Notes: generated from the sequence alone by a model not told the origin. Shown: positions 27,552-39,242, counted from the first letter of the stretch. The stretch: 64,000 bases of DNA from Methylobacter sp. BlB1 (GCF_015476545.1 NZ_JADMKV010000005.1:55526-119525); one strand, 5' to 3'. Made by a program: numbers and translations.

Positions 27552-28907
27552 ATGAATAAAATAATTCTAACATCCCTTCCCTTACTTGCGGCGGCAGGCG
27601 TTTTTCATCCAGTCATCAATTTCGCCGATGAAGTCAAAGGACCAATGGCCTTCAAACCGATCAAGGGGTCTGCTTATAATGAACTCACCAATGATCCTGC
27701 TGTGTTGGATGAATCGACCTGGTTGATTCCAGAAGGATTCAAACAATCCGTTATCTCTGATGAATCCAATTTAAACATTTATATTGATAACGATTGGCCT
27801 GACATGAATACGGTCAATGAGACTCAAAAACAAGCTGGGCGCTATTTATACCGTACTCATGAAGTCCGTCCAGGCAATGACCAACGCAATGACGGGAGAT
27901 TGGGCGGAGCAGTTTCCGTTATCGATTTAAAAACGGGCAAAGCCAAAGAATTGGCAGCTAGAGATTATTGGGAAGCCTTGGACGGTATTGTCTGGACACC
28001 GTGGCATACTATTCTGGTTGCTGAGGAAACAAACTCGGGCGGCTATCCTGATCCCGATTATCCGCATGCTTCATCGGGACTGGTTTATGAAATCGAGCTG
28101 GACAAGGGTGACCCTACCAAAGCAAAAAAAGTCACAGCCCGCCCATTGCTTGGTTCAATTGCTCATGAAGGGATTGAGACCGATGATGAAGGCAATGTCT
28201 ATGTGATCGATGAAGACCGTGCACCAGGCGGATCTATTTACAAGTTCGTACCAAACACTTATGGCGATTTGAGCAGCGGCAAGTTATTTGCATTGCGGGT
28301 TAAAAATGGCGCCCAAATCGGCGAGGCGGAATGGGCAGAACTTAACCTTGATCCAGCCACATTTGATGCGCAAGCGGCTGCAGAACAAATTGGAGCAACC
28401 AGTTACTGTCGTCCTGAAGATTTGGAGCGCATCGGCAAGGTTTTATATGCGGCATTGACCTGCGAACCGCGAACCGGCGGCAAAGATGGCCCCGGCGCTA
28501 TATTGTCTATCAGCCTGAATGAAGCGCCGATGGTCAACTACTTCGTTGAAGCCGGTGTCAATATTGCTGCAGAAAATTCAGCTTCCGGCGTAACCGGTCT
28601 TAAAAGCCCTGATAACTTGGCCAACGGTCCTGACGGAAAATTATGGATCGTGGAAGACAATGTACCCAGCGATATTTGGGTAGCAGAACCCGATAATGAC
28701 GGCGATAGCCATGCGGATGGCGTGCATTTGTTTGCATCGATGAAAGATAAAGATGCGGAAGGGACCGGTATATATTTCGGCAAAAATCCGCACAAACTGT
28801 TCGTGAACGTCCAGCATTCGGGAACGGGCAATGATAAAACGATGGCGATCAGTGAAATCAGGAAAAACGTTGAAAAGAATGAAAGCCACAATGAGGATCG
28901 TGATTAA
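27552..28907 (+). CDS. Exported DUF839/PhoX-like protein
   Basis: This gene encodes 451 residues with an N-terminal signal peptide (ILTSLPLLAAAGVFHPVINFADE). The body reads as a beta-propeller like PhoX (DUF839): LIPEGFKQSVISDE, YLYRTHEVRPGNDQRNDGR, WTPWHTILVAEETNSGG, IAHEGIETDDEGNVYVIDED and SPDNLANGPDGKLWIVEDN. PhoX proteins are calcium- and iron-dependent periplasmic alkaline phosphatases. Acidic clusters suitable for calcium are present, but the family is broad and phosphatase activity is unproven here. No Pho box was recognised in the 285 bp upstream gap. Confidence 0.8.
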   Translation: MNKIILTSLPLLAAAGVFHPVINFADEVKGPMAFKPIKGSAYNELTNDPAVLDESTWLIPEGFKQSVISDESNLNIYIDNDWPDMNTVNETQKQAGRYLYRTHEVRPGNDQRNDGRLGGAVSVIDLKTGKAKELAARDYWEALDGIVWTPWHTILVAEETNSGGYPDPDYPHASSGLVYEIELDKGDPTKAKKVTARPLLGSIAHEGIETDDEGNVYVIDEDRAPGGSIYKFVPNTYGDLSSGKLFALRVKNGAQIGEAEWAELNLDPATFDAQAAAEQIGATSYCRPEDLERIGKVLYAALTCEPRTGGKDGPGAILSISLNEAPMVNYFVEAGVNIAAENSASGVTGLKSPDNLANGPDGKLWIVEDNVPSDIWVAEPDNDGDSHADGVHLFASMKDKDAEGTGIYFGKNPHKLFVNVQHSGTGNDKTMAISEIRKNVEKNESHNEDRD

Positions 28908-28946
28908 TTCATCCAGTTAAATTGATGTCTACATAAATACAAGACG

Positions 28947-28977
28947 AGCCGCAGCTTATTTAATGTTGCGGCTTTTT
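28947..28977 (+). terminator. Rho-independent terminator
   Basis: AGCCGCA and TGCGGCT form a stem, with a 13 nt loop and a following T-run, 40 nt after the stop of the DUF839 gene. A second inverted repeat (GACGCATCAGC at 28994-29004 and GCTGATGCGTC at 29039-29049) lies next to the stop of the convergent DUF2272-like gene and may serve that side. Confidence 0.75.
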
Positions 28978-29056
28978 ATTATTCGCTTTTAGGCGACGCA
29001 TCAGCGCATGAATCAAACAGAATAATCGAAGCTTCATAGCTGATGCGTCCGCGAAC

Positions 29057-29809
29057 TTAAATATCCCTTTGCTCTATAACAATCTGCCAAGGCCGTTCAG
29101 CAATGGGCAATACGTAACCTTGGGCATCCAATTCTACATGAGTCAGGGAAACCGCATCGAGCACATTTCCTCCGATCAGATCCAACTCATTCGCTCGGCG
29201 TTCTACCACAATATCGCAATGATAAGGTCCGCGGCGCAATCGCGCGAACGCATTTACTTCACGCATGAATCCCTCCTCCCGAGGCGCACAAAGCAAATCT
29301 CCTGGCTTGGGTGAGTAAAATTTTGCGTCCCGGGCAATAAAGCGGGCATTCCTGTCAGCCGACAGCGCATGCTCGATATAATCCCAATGCAGTACAGTGG
29401 ATGGCAGATCGCTTTCGGGAACACCTGAACTGCGCGCCAACCAGATGATGAAAGCGCCTGACCAGGGGCGCAGTTCACCTTCATAGCCTAATATCGGCAA
29501 AGATGAGGCAGTGTACCAGTATAAATACACGCGCGAGAAAAGCGGAGCCTGGGTTTCATGGCTGTTCACTTCTCCATTCGAATAGGTCAGTACCGGCGGT
29601 TGATAAGTATAATCGGCCACAGGCTGGCCAAATAGCATCCATTCCTGACGGGCCAGATAAATCATGCGTTCGCGTATGGTAGGTATGGCGAATGCTGGCT
29701 TGACGCCCTCTGCCGGCGTGATACGTGGAGGTTGGTCGACGGCTATTAACGTACAACCGATCTGCAAAAGGATCAATCCTAAACTTAAACCGAACAAGGA
29801 TCTGGTCAC
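29057..29809 (-). CDS. DUF2272-like lipoprotein
   Basis: This gene encodes 250 residues. The N-terminus has a hydrophobic signal ending LLQIGC, close to a lipobox. The body has IRERMIYLARQEWMLFGQPV, RPWSGAFIIWLARSSGVPESDLP, HWDYIEHAL and KPGDLLC. The WSGAFI/H/PGDL pattern resembles DUF2272, and more distantly the NlpC/CHAP cysteine hydrolases, although the cysteine position is not obvious. Its start overlaps the rtcA stop by 4 nt, so it is co-translated with rtcA. Function is unknown. Confidence 0.65.
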   Translation of the reverse strand: MTRSLFGLSLGLILLQIGCTLIAVDQPPRITPAEGVKPAFAIPTIRERMIYLARQEWMLFGQPVADYTYQPPVLTYSNGEVNSHETQAPLFSRVYLYWYTASSLPILGYEGELRPWSGAFIIWLARSSGVPESDLPSTVLHWDYIEHALSADRNARFIARDAKFYSPKPGDLLCAPREEGFMREVNAFARLRRGPYHCDIVVERRANELDLIGGNVLDAVSLTHVELDAQGYVLPIAERPWQIVIEQRDI

Positions 29810-30825
29810 ACGCTCACCTCGACCCGCGACTGTCTGCCCGGATCAATTTCAACTACATTAATCTCTACATTCATAAATTGCCGAATAACAGCAATATTAG
29901 TCCGGCTATGCTCGGATAAAGGACCGGTCACAAACGAACCGCCGGCTCCCAGGCTTAACGGTAAGAGGAGTTGGTCAGCGAGATAACAGCCGACAGGCGC
30001 ACCTAAGGATTGATAATTTATCAACTCGTCAGCCGCCTTGTCAGCCACTTGTTCAGCGCTGATGCCGCGCTCTCCAATGCTTTCGACAACTTCTGTTATG
30101 TCAGAATAACGAACTTGGAGAGAAATAATATTGCCAGGGCCTGGCGATTCAACTGTTTCCAACGTTATGCTTTCTTCAGGCCAGTTCAGCCTTTTCAATA
30201 ATTGTTTTTTCTCTCTGATCAGCACATGGCCAGGTATTCTGGATGCCATGCATTTTGCCTGACTATTAAGCAGTATTCCCTGATTTTCCAGTATGACTTT
30301 TTGAAAGTTTTGAGGAGGATTGATGGTTATTGTCCATTTTCCGCCTCCTGCCGGATAAAAGCCGTAGCGGTCGATCTTGGCATTAAACTTAGCGCCCATT
30401 TGTTCCAGAACCGGCAAAAAACTGTGTTGTATAAAATCAAAGCTGGGGGCCATTGGGTTATGCGTTCCTCCTTCCAGAATCAACCGTGAAGGCTTGCCAG
30501 TCAATAACAGCGCCGGCAGCACGGTCTGGAAAACCAATGTACTGCTGCCGGCAGTGCCGATAGCAAAATGATAGTCACCAGCCTTAATATTGCCAGGTAT
30601 AAATTTAATTTCCTGAGAACCGACAAACGCACCATTAACCTGCGCATCGCATATCTCGGCCATGGCCTTAACGCTGGCTAAATGTTGGCGCATCAGCCCC
30701 GGTTTTTTTCTGCCTTGCCTGATATTTTTGATGCGCAGCGGTTTTCCCAGACTGGCAGCCAACGATAGTGATGTTCTCAGCATCTGTCCGCCACCCTCCC
30801 CACGTGCGCCATCTATATTAATCAT
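29806..30825 (-). CDS. rtcA: RNA 3'-terminal phosphate cyclase
   Basis: This gene encodes 339 residues. RtcA uses ATP to convert RNA 3'-phosphates into 2',3'-cyclic phosphates through an adenylated histidine intermediate. The N-terminus INIDGARGEGGGQMLRTSLS, the FAIGTAGSSTLVFQTVLPAL region, LILEGGTHNPMAPSFDF and the late LADQLLLPLSLGAGGSFVTG with downstream HSRTN (catalytic His) are all present. No rtcB or rtcR lies nearby, unlike the E. coli operon. Instead it is coupled to a DUF2272-like lipoprotein. Confidence 0.95.
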   Translation of the reverse strand: MINIDGARGEGGGQMLRTSLSLAASLGKPLRIKNIRQGRKKPGLMRQHLASVKAMAEICDAQVNGAFVGSQEIKFIPGNIKAGDYHFAIGTAGSSTLVFQTVLPALLLTGKPSRLILEGGTHNPMAPSFDFIQHSFLPVLEQMGAKFNAKIDRYGFYPAGGGKWTITINPPQNFQKVILENQGILLNSQAKCMASRIPGHVLIREKKQLLKRLNWPEESITLETVESPGPGNIISLQVRYSDITEVVESIGERGISAEQVADKAADELINYQSLGAPVGCYLADQLLLPLSLGAGGSFVTGPLSEHSRTNIAVIRQFMNVEINVVEIDPGRQSRVEVSV

Positions 30826-31156
30826 GATTGTACCTTTTAAGAATCCTGAAGTGTCTTGGCATTCATTTTTTTAAATATGTCTATGATATAATACCCTTAA
30901 TTGAAACGTGCCAGCCTGTCATTTTGCCTCTGCCAAGGTAGTTATTAAACCTTTATATCAAAATAAGACTTAATAAATGTTATATTTGACATATGTCTAT
31001 GATATAAATAATCATAAATATAATCGCCTCCATGAATTGGACGTCCCTCTACGATGATAGATGGTGCATTAACAGCGCCACGCACACATACTGTCTAAAC
31101 GGCAGATGCCGCACTCGATCAATTTTGCTCTGTAATCAAGTGTTGTTTATATGATG
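30826..31156. repeat. Intergenic region with a perfect 17 bp direct repeat
   Basis: No gene is visible in this AT-rich 331 bp gap upstream of rtcA. The 17-mer ATATGTCTATGATATAA occurs at 30875-30891 and again at 30991-31007, 116 bp apart, in the same orientation. The spacing is close to 11 helical turns. The pair flanks the likely rtcA promoter region and could be a two-site operator. A TGGCAC on the minus strand (complement of 30908-30913) lies between the copies but lacks a good -12 partner. Confidence 0.65.
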
Positions 31157-33256
31157 CTAATCTCTTTGGCTACTCGCACTGCTGCTGTGTTTTTTGATTT
31201 GCTCCCTAGCGACAGCGGCAATGTTTTCCGGCGTAAAACCGAAATGTTGAGCGACGACTTTCGCTGGTGCAGACAGACCGAAGTCATGCAGACAAAACCT
31301 GGCGCCCTCGCAACCGGTATAGCGCTCCCAACCGAAGCTGGATGCGGCTTCGACGGCGACCCGCGCCTTGATCCGTGGAGGCAGCACGCTGTCCCTATAA
31401 GCCTGGCTCTGAGCCTCGAACAGATCCCATGACGGCATGCTTATCACTCGCGCCTTGATCCCTTCGGATTTCAGTTGCTCATAAGCCATAACGCAGAGAC
31501 CGACCTCACTGCCCGTCCCCAGCAACAGTACATCAGGCTGCTGATCCTCGGCATCGGCAAGTACATAGGCGCCGCGGGCCACACCGCTGGCCGGCGCGTA
31601 TTTCGAACGGTCCAGCGTCGGCACCGCTTGACGCGTCAACACCAGACTGACAGGGCGATCCTTGATTGACATAATGACGCGCCATGTCTCGATCACTTCG
31701 TTCGCATCCGCCGGACGTATCAGAATCATGCCCGGCATGGCCCGAAAAGAAGCGAGATGTTCGACAGGCTGATGGGTGGGCCCATCCTCGCCCAGACTGA
31801 TCGAATCATGCGTCCAGATATAGATCACGGGCAGTTCCATCATGGCGCAAAGCCGCACCGCAGCCCGGCAGTAGTCGGTAAAAATAAAGAAGCTTGCAGC
31901 AAAAGGCCGTAGTTTTGATTGGCTCAGCCCGCTGGCGATAGCGCACATGGCGTGCTCGCGCAGGCCAAAGTGTAAATTGCGGCCGCGGTAATCGCCCCCC
32001 TGCCCTGGCGCCTGAAACTCGCCGGCCGGTTCTTCGCTTAAATGTGTTTTCGTAGACGGCGCAAGGTCTGCCGCACCGCCCAACAGCCATGGCACTTTTC
32101 CGGCTATCGCATTCAGCACTTTACCCGACGATTCGCGGGTAGCCATGCCCTTCGCATCGGCCGGAAATTCAGGTAAATCGCTATCCCAACCGTCCGGCAA
32201 CTCACGCCGCTGCATCTGATCGACCTGTTCGGCAAGATCCGGAAAATGCTGGCGATAGGCTGCAAACTGCTCATTCCAGCCTGAGCGAGCCGCAGAACCG
32301 CGCCGGCCAAACTGATCCCGGAAGTGCGCCGGAACCTCGTCCGGCACGTAAAACTGCACATCCGGGTTCCAGCCGTAAGCCATTTTCGCCAGCCGAACTT
32401 CTTCATCGCCCAGCGGTTCGCCATGGGCTTCTTTCGTATCATGCTTGTGCGGCGCGCCATAGCCGATATGACTCCGAACGATAATTAACGTAGGCCCATC
32501 ATACGTATTAAGGAATTTTTCGTAGCATTGGGTAAGCAGATCAAGGTCATTGGCATCCTCAACATGAGAGACATGCCAACCGTAGCCGGAAAAGCGCTCC
32601 GCCACATTTTCCGTGAAAGTCAGACGGGTCGAGCCTTCGATGGTGATATCGTTGTCATCGTAAATCCAGCAGAGATTGGAAAGCTTCAAGTGACCCGCCA
32701 AGGACGCAGCCTCGGCGCAAACGCCCTCCATGATGTCGCCATCGCTGCACAGTGCATACACGTTGTAATCAAACAGATCGTAACCGGGACGGTTGTAAGT
32801 GGACGCCAGCCAGCGTTCTGCGATCGCCATGCCGACACTGTTCGCAGCCCCTTGCCCGAGCGGCCCCGTGGTCGTCTCCACGCCGGAAGTCCAGCCGTAC
32901 TCAGGGTGCCCCGTGCAGCGGCTGTTGATCTGGCGGAACGTCTTGAGATCTTCAAGCGTCACTGCCAGCCGGTCAGATTCCTTATAACTGGGGCTGGCCG
33001 CCTTGACGCTGCACAGATACAGCAGACTGTAGAGCAACGCCGAGGCATGACCGGCCGAGAGCACGAAACGGTCACGGTTCGGCCAGTTGGGATCTTCCGG
33101 ATCAAAGCGCAAGAAGCGCTGCCACAGACAGTAAGCGGTCGGAGCCGCGCCCATGGGCGTACCCGGATGGCCGGATTTCGCTTTCTGGACGGCATCGATG
33201 GAAAGCGTGCGCAGAGTATTGATGCAAAGCTGGTCAAGTTGAGATGGATCGGTCAT
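31157..33256 (-). CDS. tkt: Transketolase
   Basis: This gene encodes 699 residues. It transfers two-carbon units with thiamine diphosphate in the pentose phosphate and ribulose monophosphate cycles. The N-terminal KSGHPGTPMGAAPTAYCLW, the TPP motif CSDGDIMEGVCAEAASLAGH to DDNDIT, and the C-terminal DSISLGEDGPTHQPVEHLASFR are characteristic. GGAGTG lies a suitable distance upstream of the ATG. It is last in the zwf-HAD-tal-pgi-norB-tkt array. Confidence 0.97.
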   Translation of the reverse strand: MTDPSQLDQLCINTLRTLSIDAVQKAKSGHPGTPMGAAPTAYCLWQRFLRFDPEDPNWPNRDRFVLSAGHASALLYSLLYLCSVKAASPSYKESDRLAVTLEDLKTFRQINSRCTGHPEYGWTSGVETTTGPLGQGAANSVGMAIAERWLASTYNRPGYDLFDYNVYALCSDGDIMEGVCAEAASLAGHLKLSNLCWIYDDNDITIEGSTRLTFTENVAERFSGYGWHVSHVEDANDLDLLTQCYEKFLNTYDGPTLIIVRSHIGYGAPHKHDTKEAHGEPLGDEEVRLAKMAYGWNPDVQFYVPDEVPAHFRDQFGRRGSAARSGWNEQFAAYRQHFPDLAEQVDQMQRRELPDGWDSDLPEFPADAKGMATRESSGKVLNAIAGKVPWLLGGAADLAPSTKTHLSEEPAGEFQAPGQGGDYRGRNLHFGLREHAMCAIASGLSQSKLRPFAASFFIFTDYCRAAVRLCAMMELPVIYIWTHDSISLGEDGPTHQPVEHLASFRAMPGMILIRPADANEVIETWRVIMSIKDRPVSLVLTRQAVPTLDRSKYAPASGVARGAYVLADAEDQQPDVLLLGTGSEVGLCVMAYEQLKSEGIKARVISMPSWDLFEAQSQAYRDSVLPPRIKARVAVEAASSFGWERYTGCEGARFCLHDFGLSAPAKVVAQHFGFTPENIAAVAREQIKKHSSSASSQRD

Positions 33257-33341
33257 AAATTCACTCCACTGATGAAGGACAATGCGTCAGCACGTGCATA
33301 AATAAAGCGCTCCCCAAGCAGCTTCTTCCAAGAAATCGCTA

Positions 33342-35675
33342 TTATTTGATCTCAATACCGGCGGCCGGGACCTTCCGTTCCATTAAATAGGCATAAATCG
33401 TAGCGATAAAGATGGGAGAGGCGCCGAAAATGATAAACACAAGGTCTCCGGGCAAGCGCAGCCATTCAAAAAGACAGGACTGATGCGTGCCCGTATAAGC
33501 AAGCCCCCGCGCATGCCAATAACCGTTTTCCACCACGTCGATCAATTGCAGCACGCCAGCCGGGAACAGGCTAAAAACCACCATCATCAGAAGTCCGATA
33601 TTGATCCCCCAGAAACCAACCCGAATATATTTCTCCAAGTCCATCCAAAGGGCATCACTGACTGTCTGCCTGATCACAAATACGAGAAGGCCGATGCCAA
33701 GATTGCCGAACACGCCCATCAAAGCGGCATGGCCATGGTTCGGCGTCAGCAATGTGCCGGCCTCGTAATAACTGACGATCGGCAGATTGATGAGAAAGCC
33801 GAAAATCCCGGCCCCGACAAAATTCCAGACGCCGACGGCAATGAGAAAATAGAAAGTCCATTTATGAGGTACCGCGATCTTCTGTTGGCAGATAACGCAG
33901 CGCGAGTGGGTCAGCGTTATGAAATCCCAGGCGTCGAGCGTGAGCAATGTCAATGGCACGACTTCGAGCGCCGAGAACATGGCGCTTAAGGCCATGTTGA
34001 GGCTGGTCTGCCCGGTCCAGTACATGTGATGGCCTGTGCCTATGATGCCGCCGGCAAAGTACAAGATGGCGTCCAGGTAAATGATGCGAGTCGCCGTCAA
34101 TCGCGAGACAACGCCAAAACGGAAAAAAATAGTAGCGACCAGTACCGTGATGAAAAACTCGAAAAAGCCCTCAACCCAAAGATGAATGATCCAGAAACGC
34201 CAGGAATCGACAATAGAGAAATGGGTCGAGCTGTCGAAGAACATGGCCGGCAGATAAAAGAACGGAATAGCCAGCGCGGCAAACAAAAACAAACCGGCGA
34301 TCTCCCGATGTTCGGTATCATGCAGGGCCGGAATCAGCGCGCGCACCAGCAAGCCAAACCAGAAGAGCAGCGCGGCAGCCAGCAAAAATTGCCATGCGCG
34401 GCCTAGCTCAAGGTATTCCCAACCCTGGTCGCCTAACCAGAACCAAATCTGCGGCAATTTCTGTAGCATTCCAACCCATTCGCCCAATAAACTGCCGATA
34501 ACGACTATGAGCAGAGCCCAGAACAAAGCATGAATGCCGGCCGTTTGCCCTCTTGGTTCCTTCCGGCCAAGTTCGCTGCTCAGAAAGAGCGCGCCAGCGA
34601 CGAACGCGGTGGAAATCCAGAAAATCGCTAACTGCAGATGCCAGGTTCTCAACAAGTTACTGGGGAACCACAAAGAAAGATCAAATCCATAAAAGCTGTT
34701 CGGATCGGCGCGATAATGCGCGGTGCCGCCGCCGGCCAGCGTTTGCATTAAAAGCAGCAACGAGACGATAACAAAATACTTGAGCGTGGCACGTTGGGCG
34801 GGACTCCCGCCGGTGAGGAGCCGTTGCGGATGCACATGCCCCTCGGTCTTCCATCCGAGAAATTTGAATTTACCGAACGCTAACAGCACCAGCGCTGTTC
34901 CGCCGAACAAAAAAATCAGGCTCAAAACGCTCCAGATCACCGCATCAGCCGTTGGCGTGTTTCCCGCCACAGGATCGAATGGAAAATTGTTCGTGTACGA
35001 ATAAGACTTTCCCGGCCGATTGGCGGCCGAAGCCCAGGCAGTCCAAGCGACAAAAGCGGTTAGCTGCCGAAGCTCATCAGGATTACGGATAGCGCCCACG
35101 CCGAGCCCGCCGCTCTGTAGCGGCGAGGAGAAATAGGTGTTCCACGCGTGCGTCTGCTGCCGAAACCAGTCGCCATAGGAAGACCCCATGGTCAGTATGC
35201 TGTTGTTAGGATCATACCGATTTTGTTCCAGTTCAGCCCGCACTTCCGCCTCGACAACCGCCCGCTGAGCCGATGTTAATTGATCCGGCGATTGGCCATA
35301 GCGCTGCCGGGCAATCAACGCCGCACCGGCAAGCGCCTGGGTATGCAGATACTCTGCCGAATAATCGGGGCCGAGATAAACGCCATGCCCCCAAACAGTG
35401 CCATTGTCCATCAGTCCGTACTTAAGAAATACTTGCTGGCCGGCGCGAATGTCATCGTCAGTGAATAAAATCGATCCATCGGCCGCCATCACCTTCTTTG
35501 GAATCGGAGGCGCTTCATGATAGACCTTGAGCGTTACCAGCAGAAGAACCGCCAGACCGAAAATCAGAATGATAAGACTCGCGCGCCTCCACCAGGGCGA
35601 AAGCGTATCGATGACAGGCACCTCTGATGCTGGCATTGCTTCCCTGAAGGCGAGGTTATCGTCTGTTTCATTCAT
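33342..35675 (-). CDS. norB: Quinol-dependent nitric oxide reductase (qNOR)
   Basis: This gene encodes 777 residues with an N-terminal membrane helix, a periplasmic cytochrome-c-like extension (from about residue 40 to 220, with no CxxCH haem site) and a heme-copper oxidase body. Metal ligands are visible: HLWVEGFFE (His and Glu for FeB), GTGHHMYWTGQ (His pair) and NHGHAALMGVFGN (haem ligands). These are the qNOR residues; nitric oxide dismutases replace some of them, so this is a reductase. It reduces NO to N2O with quinol. It lies between pgi and tkt, an unusual place, with 152 nt before it and 85 nt after it and no recognisable nitrosative regulator gene nearby. Confidence 0.92.
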   Translation of the reverse strand: MNETDDNLAFREAMPASEVPVIDTLSPWWRRASLIILIFGLAVLLLVTLKVYHEAPPIPKKVMAADGSILFTDDDIRAGQQVFLKYGLMDNGTVWGHGVYLGPDYSAEYLHTQALAGAALIARQRYGQSPDQLTSAQRAVVEAEVRAELEQNRYDPNNSILTMGSSYGDWFRQQTHAWNTYFSSPLQSGGLGVGAIRNPDELRQLTAFVAWTAWASAANRPGKSYSYTNNFPFDPVAGNTPTADAVIWSVLSLIFLFGGTALVLLAFGKFKFLGWKTEGHVHPQRLLTGGSPAQRATLKYFVIVSLLLLMQTLAGGGTAHYRADPNSFYGFDLSLWFPSNLLRTWHLQLAIFWISTAFVAGALFLSSELGRKEPRGQTAGIHALFWALLIVVIGSLLGEWVGMLQKLPQIWFWLGDQGWEYLELGRAWQFLLAAALLFWFGLLVRALIPALHDTEHREIAGLFLFAALAIPFFYLPAMFFDSSTHFSIVDSWRFWIIHLWVEGFFEFFITVLVATIFFRFGVVSRLTATRIIYLDAILYFAGGIIGTGHHMYWTGQTSLNMALSAMFSALEVVPLTLLTLDAWDFITLTHSRCVICQQKIAVPHKWTFYFLIAVGVWNFVGAGIFGFLINLPIVSYYEAGTLLTPNHGHAALMGVFGNLGIGLLVFVIRQTVSDALWMDLEKYIRVGFWGINIGLLMMVVFSLFPAGVLQLIDVVENGYWHARGLAYTGTHQSCLFEWLRLPGDLVFIIFGASPIFIATIYAYLMERKVPAAGIEIK

Positions 35676-35827
35676 TCGGTTGCCTTGATGTCGATGCTGA
35701 TCGGTATTCTACATATCGTCATTCATCTTTATTTATACCTCCGCCGCTCCGGTTTTTTCTGTTCGTTGGCATACTTATAAAATTATCATCGTCGCCTGAA
35801 AAAAGGCAGCTAGGCCTAACCAGCATT

Positions 35828-37458
<1,631 letters not shown>

Positions 37459-37462
<4 letters not shown>

Positions 37463-38541
37463 TTCGACCCTCCGGTTGCTTTTGCGTCAATGCTGGCCAT
37501 CAGATCATTCCAGGACTTCACGAAAGCCTGGGCGCCCTCATGTTGCAGCTTTTCGGCCAAGTCAGCGTAATTCACCCCGGCCTTTACGAACTCGTCCAGC
37601 ACTTTATCGGCCTCGCCGGTGCCGACCGGCAATTCGGTCCCTACTCGCCCATGGTCGGCAAAGGCAAGCAAAGTCTTCTCGGGCATGGTATTGATCGTAT
37701 TCGGCGCTACCAGGGCTTCAATGTACAGGGTGTCGGAAGCCTCAGGGTCCTTAGTGCCGGTGCTGGCCCATAACAGGCGTTGAGGCCTCCCGCCGGCCTC
37801 GACTATTTCCCGCGAGCGAGGTGAATCCAACACTTCACGGTAGGCCGTATAGGTGCGCTTGGCAATGGCGATGCCAAGGCGATTTCGAAGCTCTGCCGGC
37901 ACCTTGTCCTTGACTGCCACATCCCAACGGCTCACGAAAATAGATGCCACAGAGTCGACCCTGGGCTCGAGGCCGGCTTCGATCCGCCGTTCAATGCCGC
38001 GCATGTATGCCAGGGATGCCGCAATATATTGTTCGCGCGAGAACAGCAGCGTGACGTTTATTGGCACGCCCTTAAAAATGCACTCCTCGATCGCGGGAAT
38101 GCCTGCCGAGGTTCCCGGTATCTTAATAAAAATATTAGGCCGCTGTGCTCGGTCATGCAGTTGCTCAGCCATTTTAATGCTATTGGCGGTATCGTCCGCC
38201 AGCAAAGGCGACAGCTCCAACGATACCCAGCCGTCCGCGCCGCCGGTGGCGTCATGGATCGGGCGAAAAAGATCGGCGGCCTGGGTCAAATCCTCTAGTT
38301 CCAGTTCCATGAACAACGCTTCTCCTGACTTGCCTTCGGCCGCTTTACGACGGATAGCGTCATCGTAAAAATCAGCGCTTTTGATAGCCTGATCAAAGAT
38401 TGTGGGATTAGAGGTAAGCCCCGTCAGCGAAAACTCATTGATGTAGCGCTGTAATGTGCCGCTCGTCAATAATCCTCGTGTAATATTATCAAGCCAGAGG
38501 CGCTGGCCGAGATTATGAAGTTGTTGTGTGGCCTTCATCAT
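37459..38541 (-). CDS. tal: Transaldolase
   Basis: This gene encodes 360 residues of the long TalA-like/actinobacterial-type transaldolase. [52 protein letters not shown] with the Schiff-base lysine, and [20 protein letters not shown] are typical. An AGGAGG lies 4 nt upstream of the ATG. Tight overlap with pgi shows one operon for hexose and pentose phosphate interconversion. Confidence 0.96.
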
Positions 38542-38546
38542 TCCTC

Positions 38547-39242
38547 CTATTCAACATATTCAGTATTGGCAGACCTTAGCAAGGCTGGCAAATCCACATG
38601 GATCAGGTCGCTAATATGTTCGATTGTCAGATCGGCCGAGGGATAAGCGGCAATATTATTGGGGTCGAGCGCATAATGCCCCTGACGAGGAAAAATCGTC
38701 GTCAACCGTTTTCCCCAGATCTTTTTCATGGCTGCCAAAATGCGCAGCTTGTCATCCACCATCACATAATGCCGGGCCGGATAGCGCTGCTCGACCGCTT
38801 CCAGCATTTCTTCCTTATGGATGTAAATCAGCACGCGGCTTTCGACTGCATCCCAGAGTCCCGAGCGCTGCACCTTGCGCGGCTGGAAGACCACATCGCC
38901 ATCCGACAGGATAACGGTCGGCCACCAGCGGCGCAGATGTCTGATCACATCAAGCGCCCCCGGATAGAGGCGATCCGCAAACGGATAGTCCGCCAGATAA
39001 CTCGACATCAGCAATAGCTGCGGTTCGTTCATGGCGCCAAGCCGATAGCGCTGCAGCGCGCCCAGATAATCGGTATAGCCCAGCTCGGCGCGCAATTCAT
39101 TGAAGATCACCCAATAACGCTCGCTATTCTCGAAGCCAAACGAATGCTCCAGATGCTGCCTGAGGTCCGCCGTCACGCGGTCGTTTTCAAGCAGCGTATT
39201 GTCCACATCCAGCAAAAAAACGACTTTTTCCGGCTTTATCAT
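38547..39242 (-). CDS. HAD-family hydrolase
   Basis: This gene encodes 231 residues from the ATG at 39242, which overlaps the zwf stop (ATGA). The catalytic motif I is [15 protein letters not shown] with the nucleophilic aspartate. Motif II serine is VILSDGD, and the late [14 protein letters not shown] gives the metal-binding acidic residues. It is likely a sugar-phosphate phosphatase. The gene between zwf and tal hints at a role in clearing sugar phosphates, but the substrate is not shown by the sequence. Confidence 0.88.
   Translation of the reverse strand: MIKPEKVVFLLDVDNTLLENDRVTADLRQHLEHSFGFENSERYWVIFNELRAELGYTDYLGALQRYRLGAMNEPQLLLMSSYLADYPFADRLYPGALDVIRHLRRWWPTVILSDGDVVFQPRKVQRSGLWDAVESRVLIYIHKEEMLEAVEQRYPARHYVMVDDKLRILAAMKKIWGKRLTTIFPRQGHYALDPNNIAAYPSADLTIEHISDLIHVDLPALLRSANTEYVE

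Noticed and set aside
30900..30915. Sigma-54 promoter before rtcA (TGGCAC on the minus strand)
   Set aside because: The -24 box matches but the -12 position lacks the GC pair, and no RtcR gene is nearby.
33342..35675. Nitric oxide dismutase instead of reductase
   Set aside because: The His-x3-Glu and His-His metal ligands of qNOR are intact, whereas dismutases carry substitutions at these positions.
35715..35735. NsrR-like half-site (AAGATGAATGA) upstream of the NO reductase gene
   Set aside because: Only part of one half-site matches and no symmetric partner is present.
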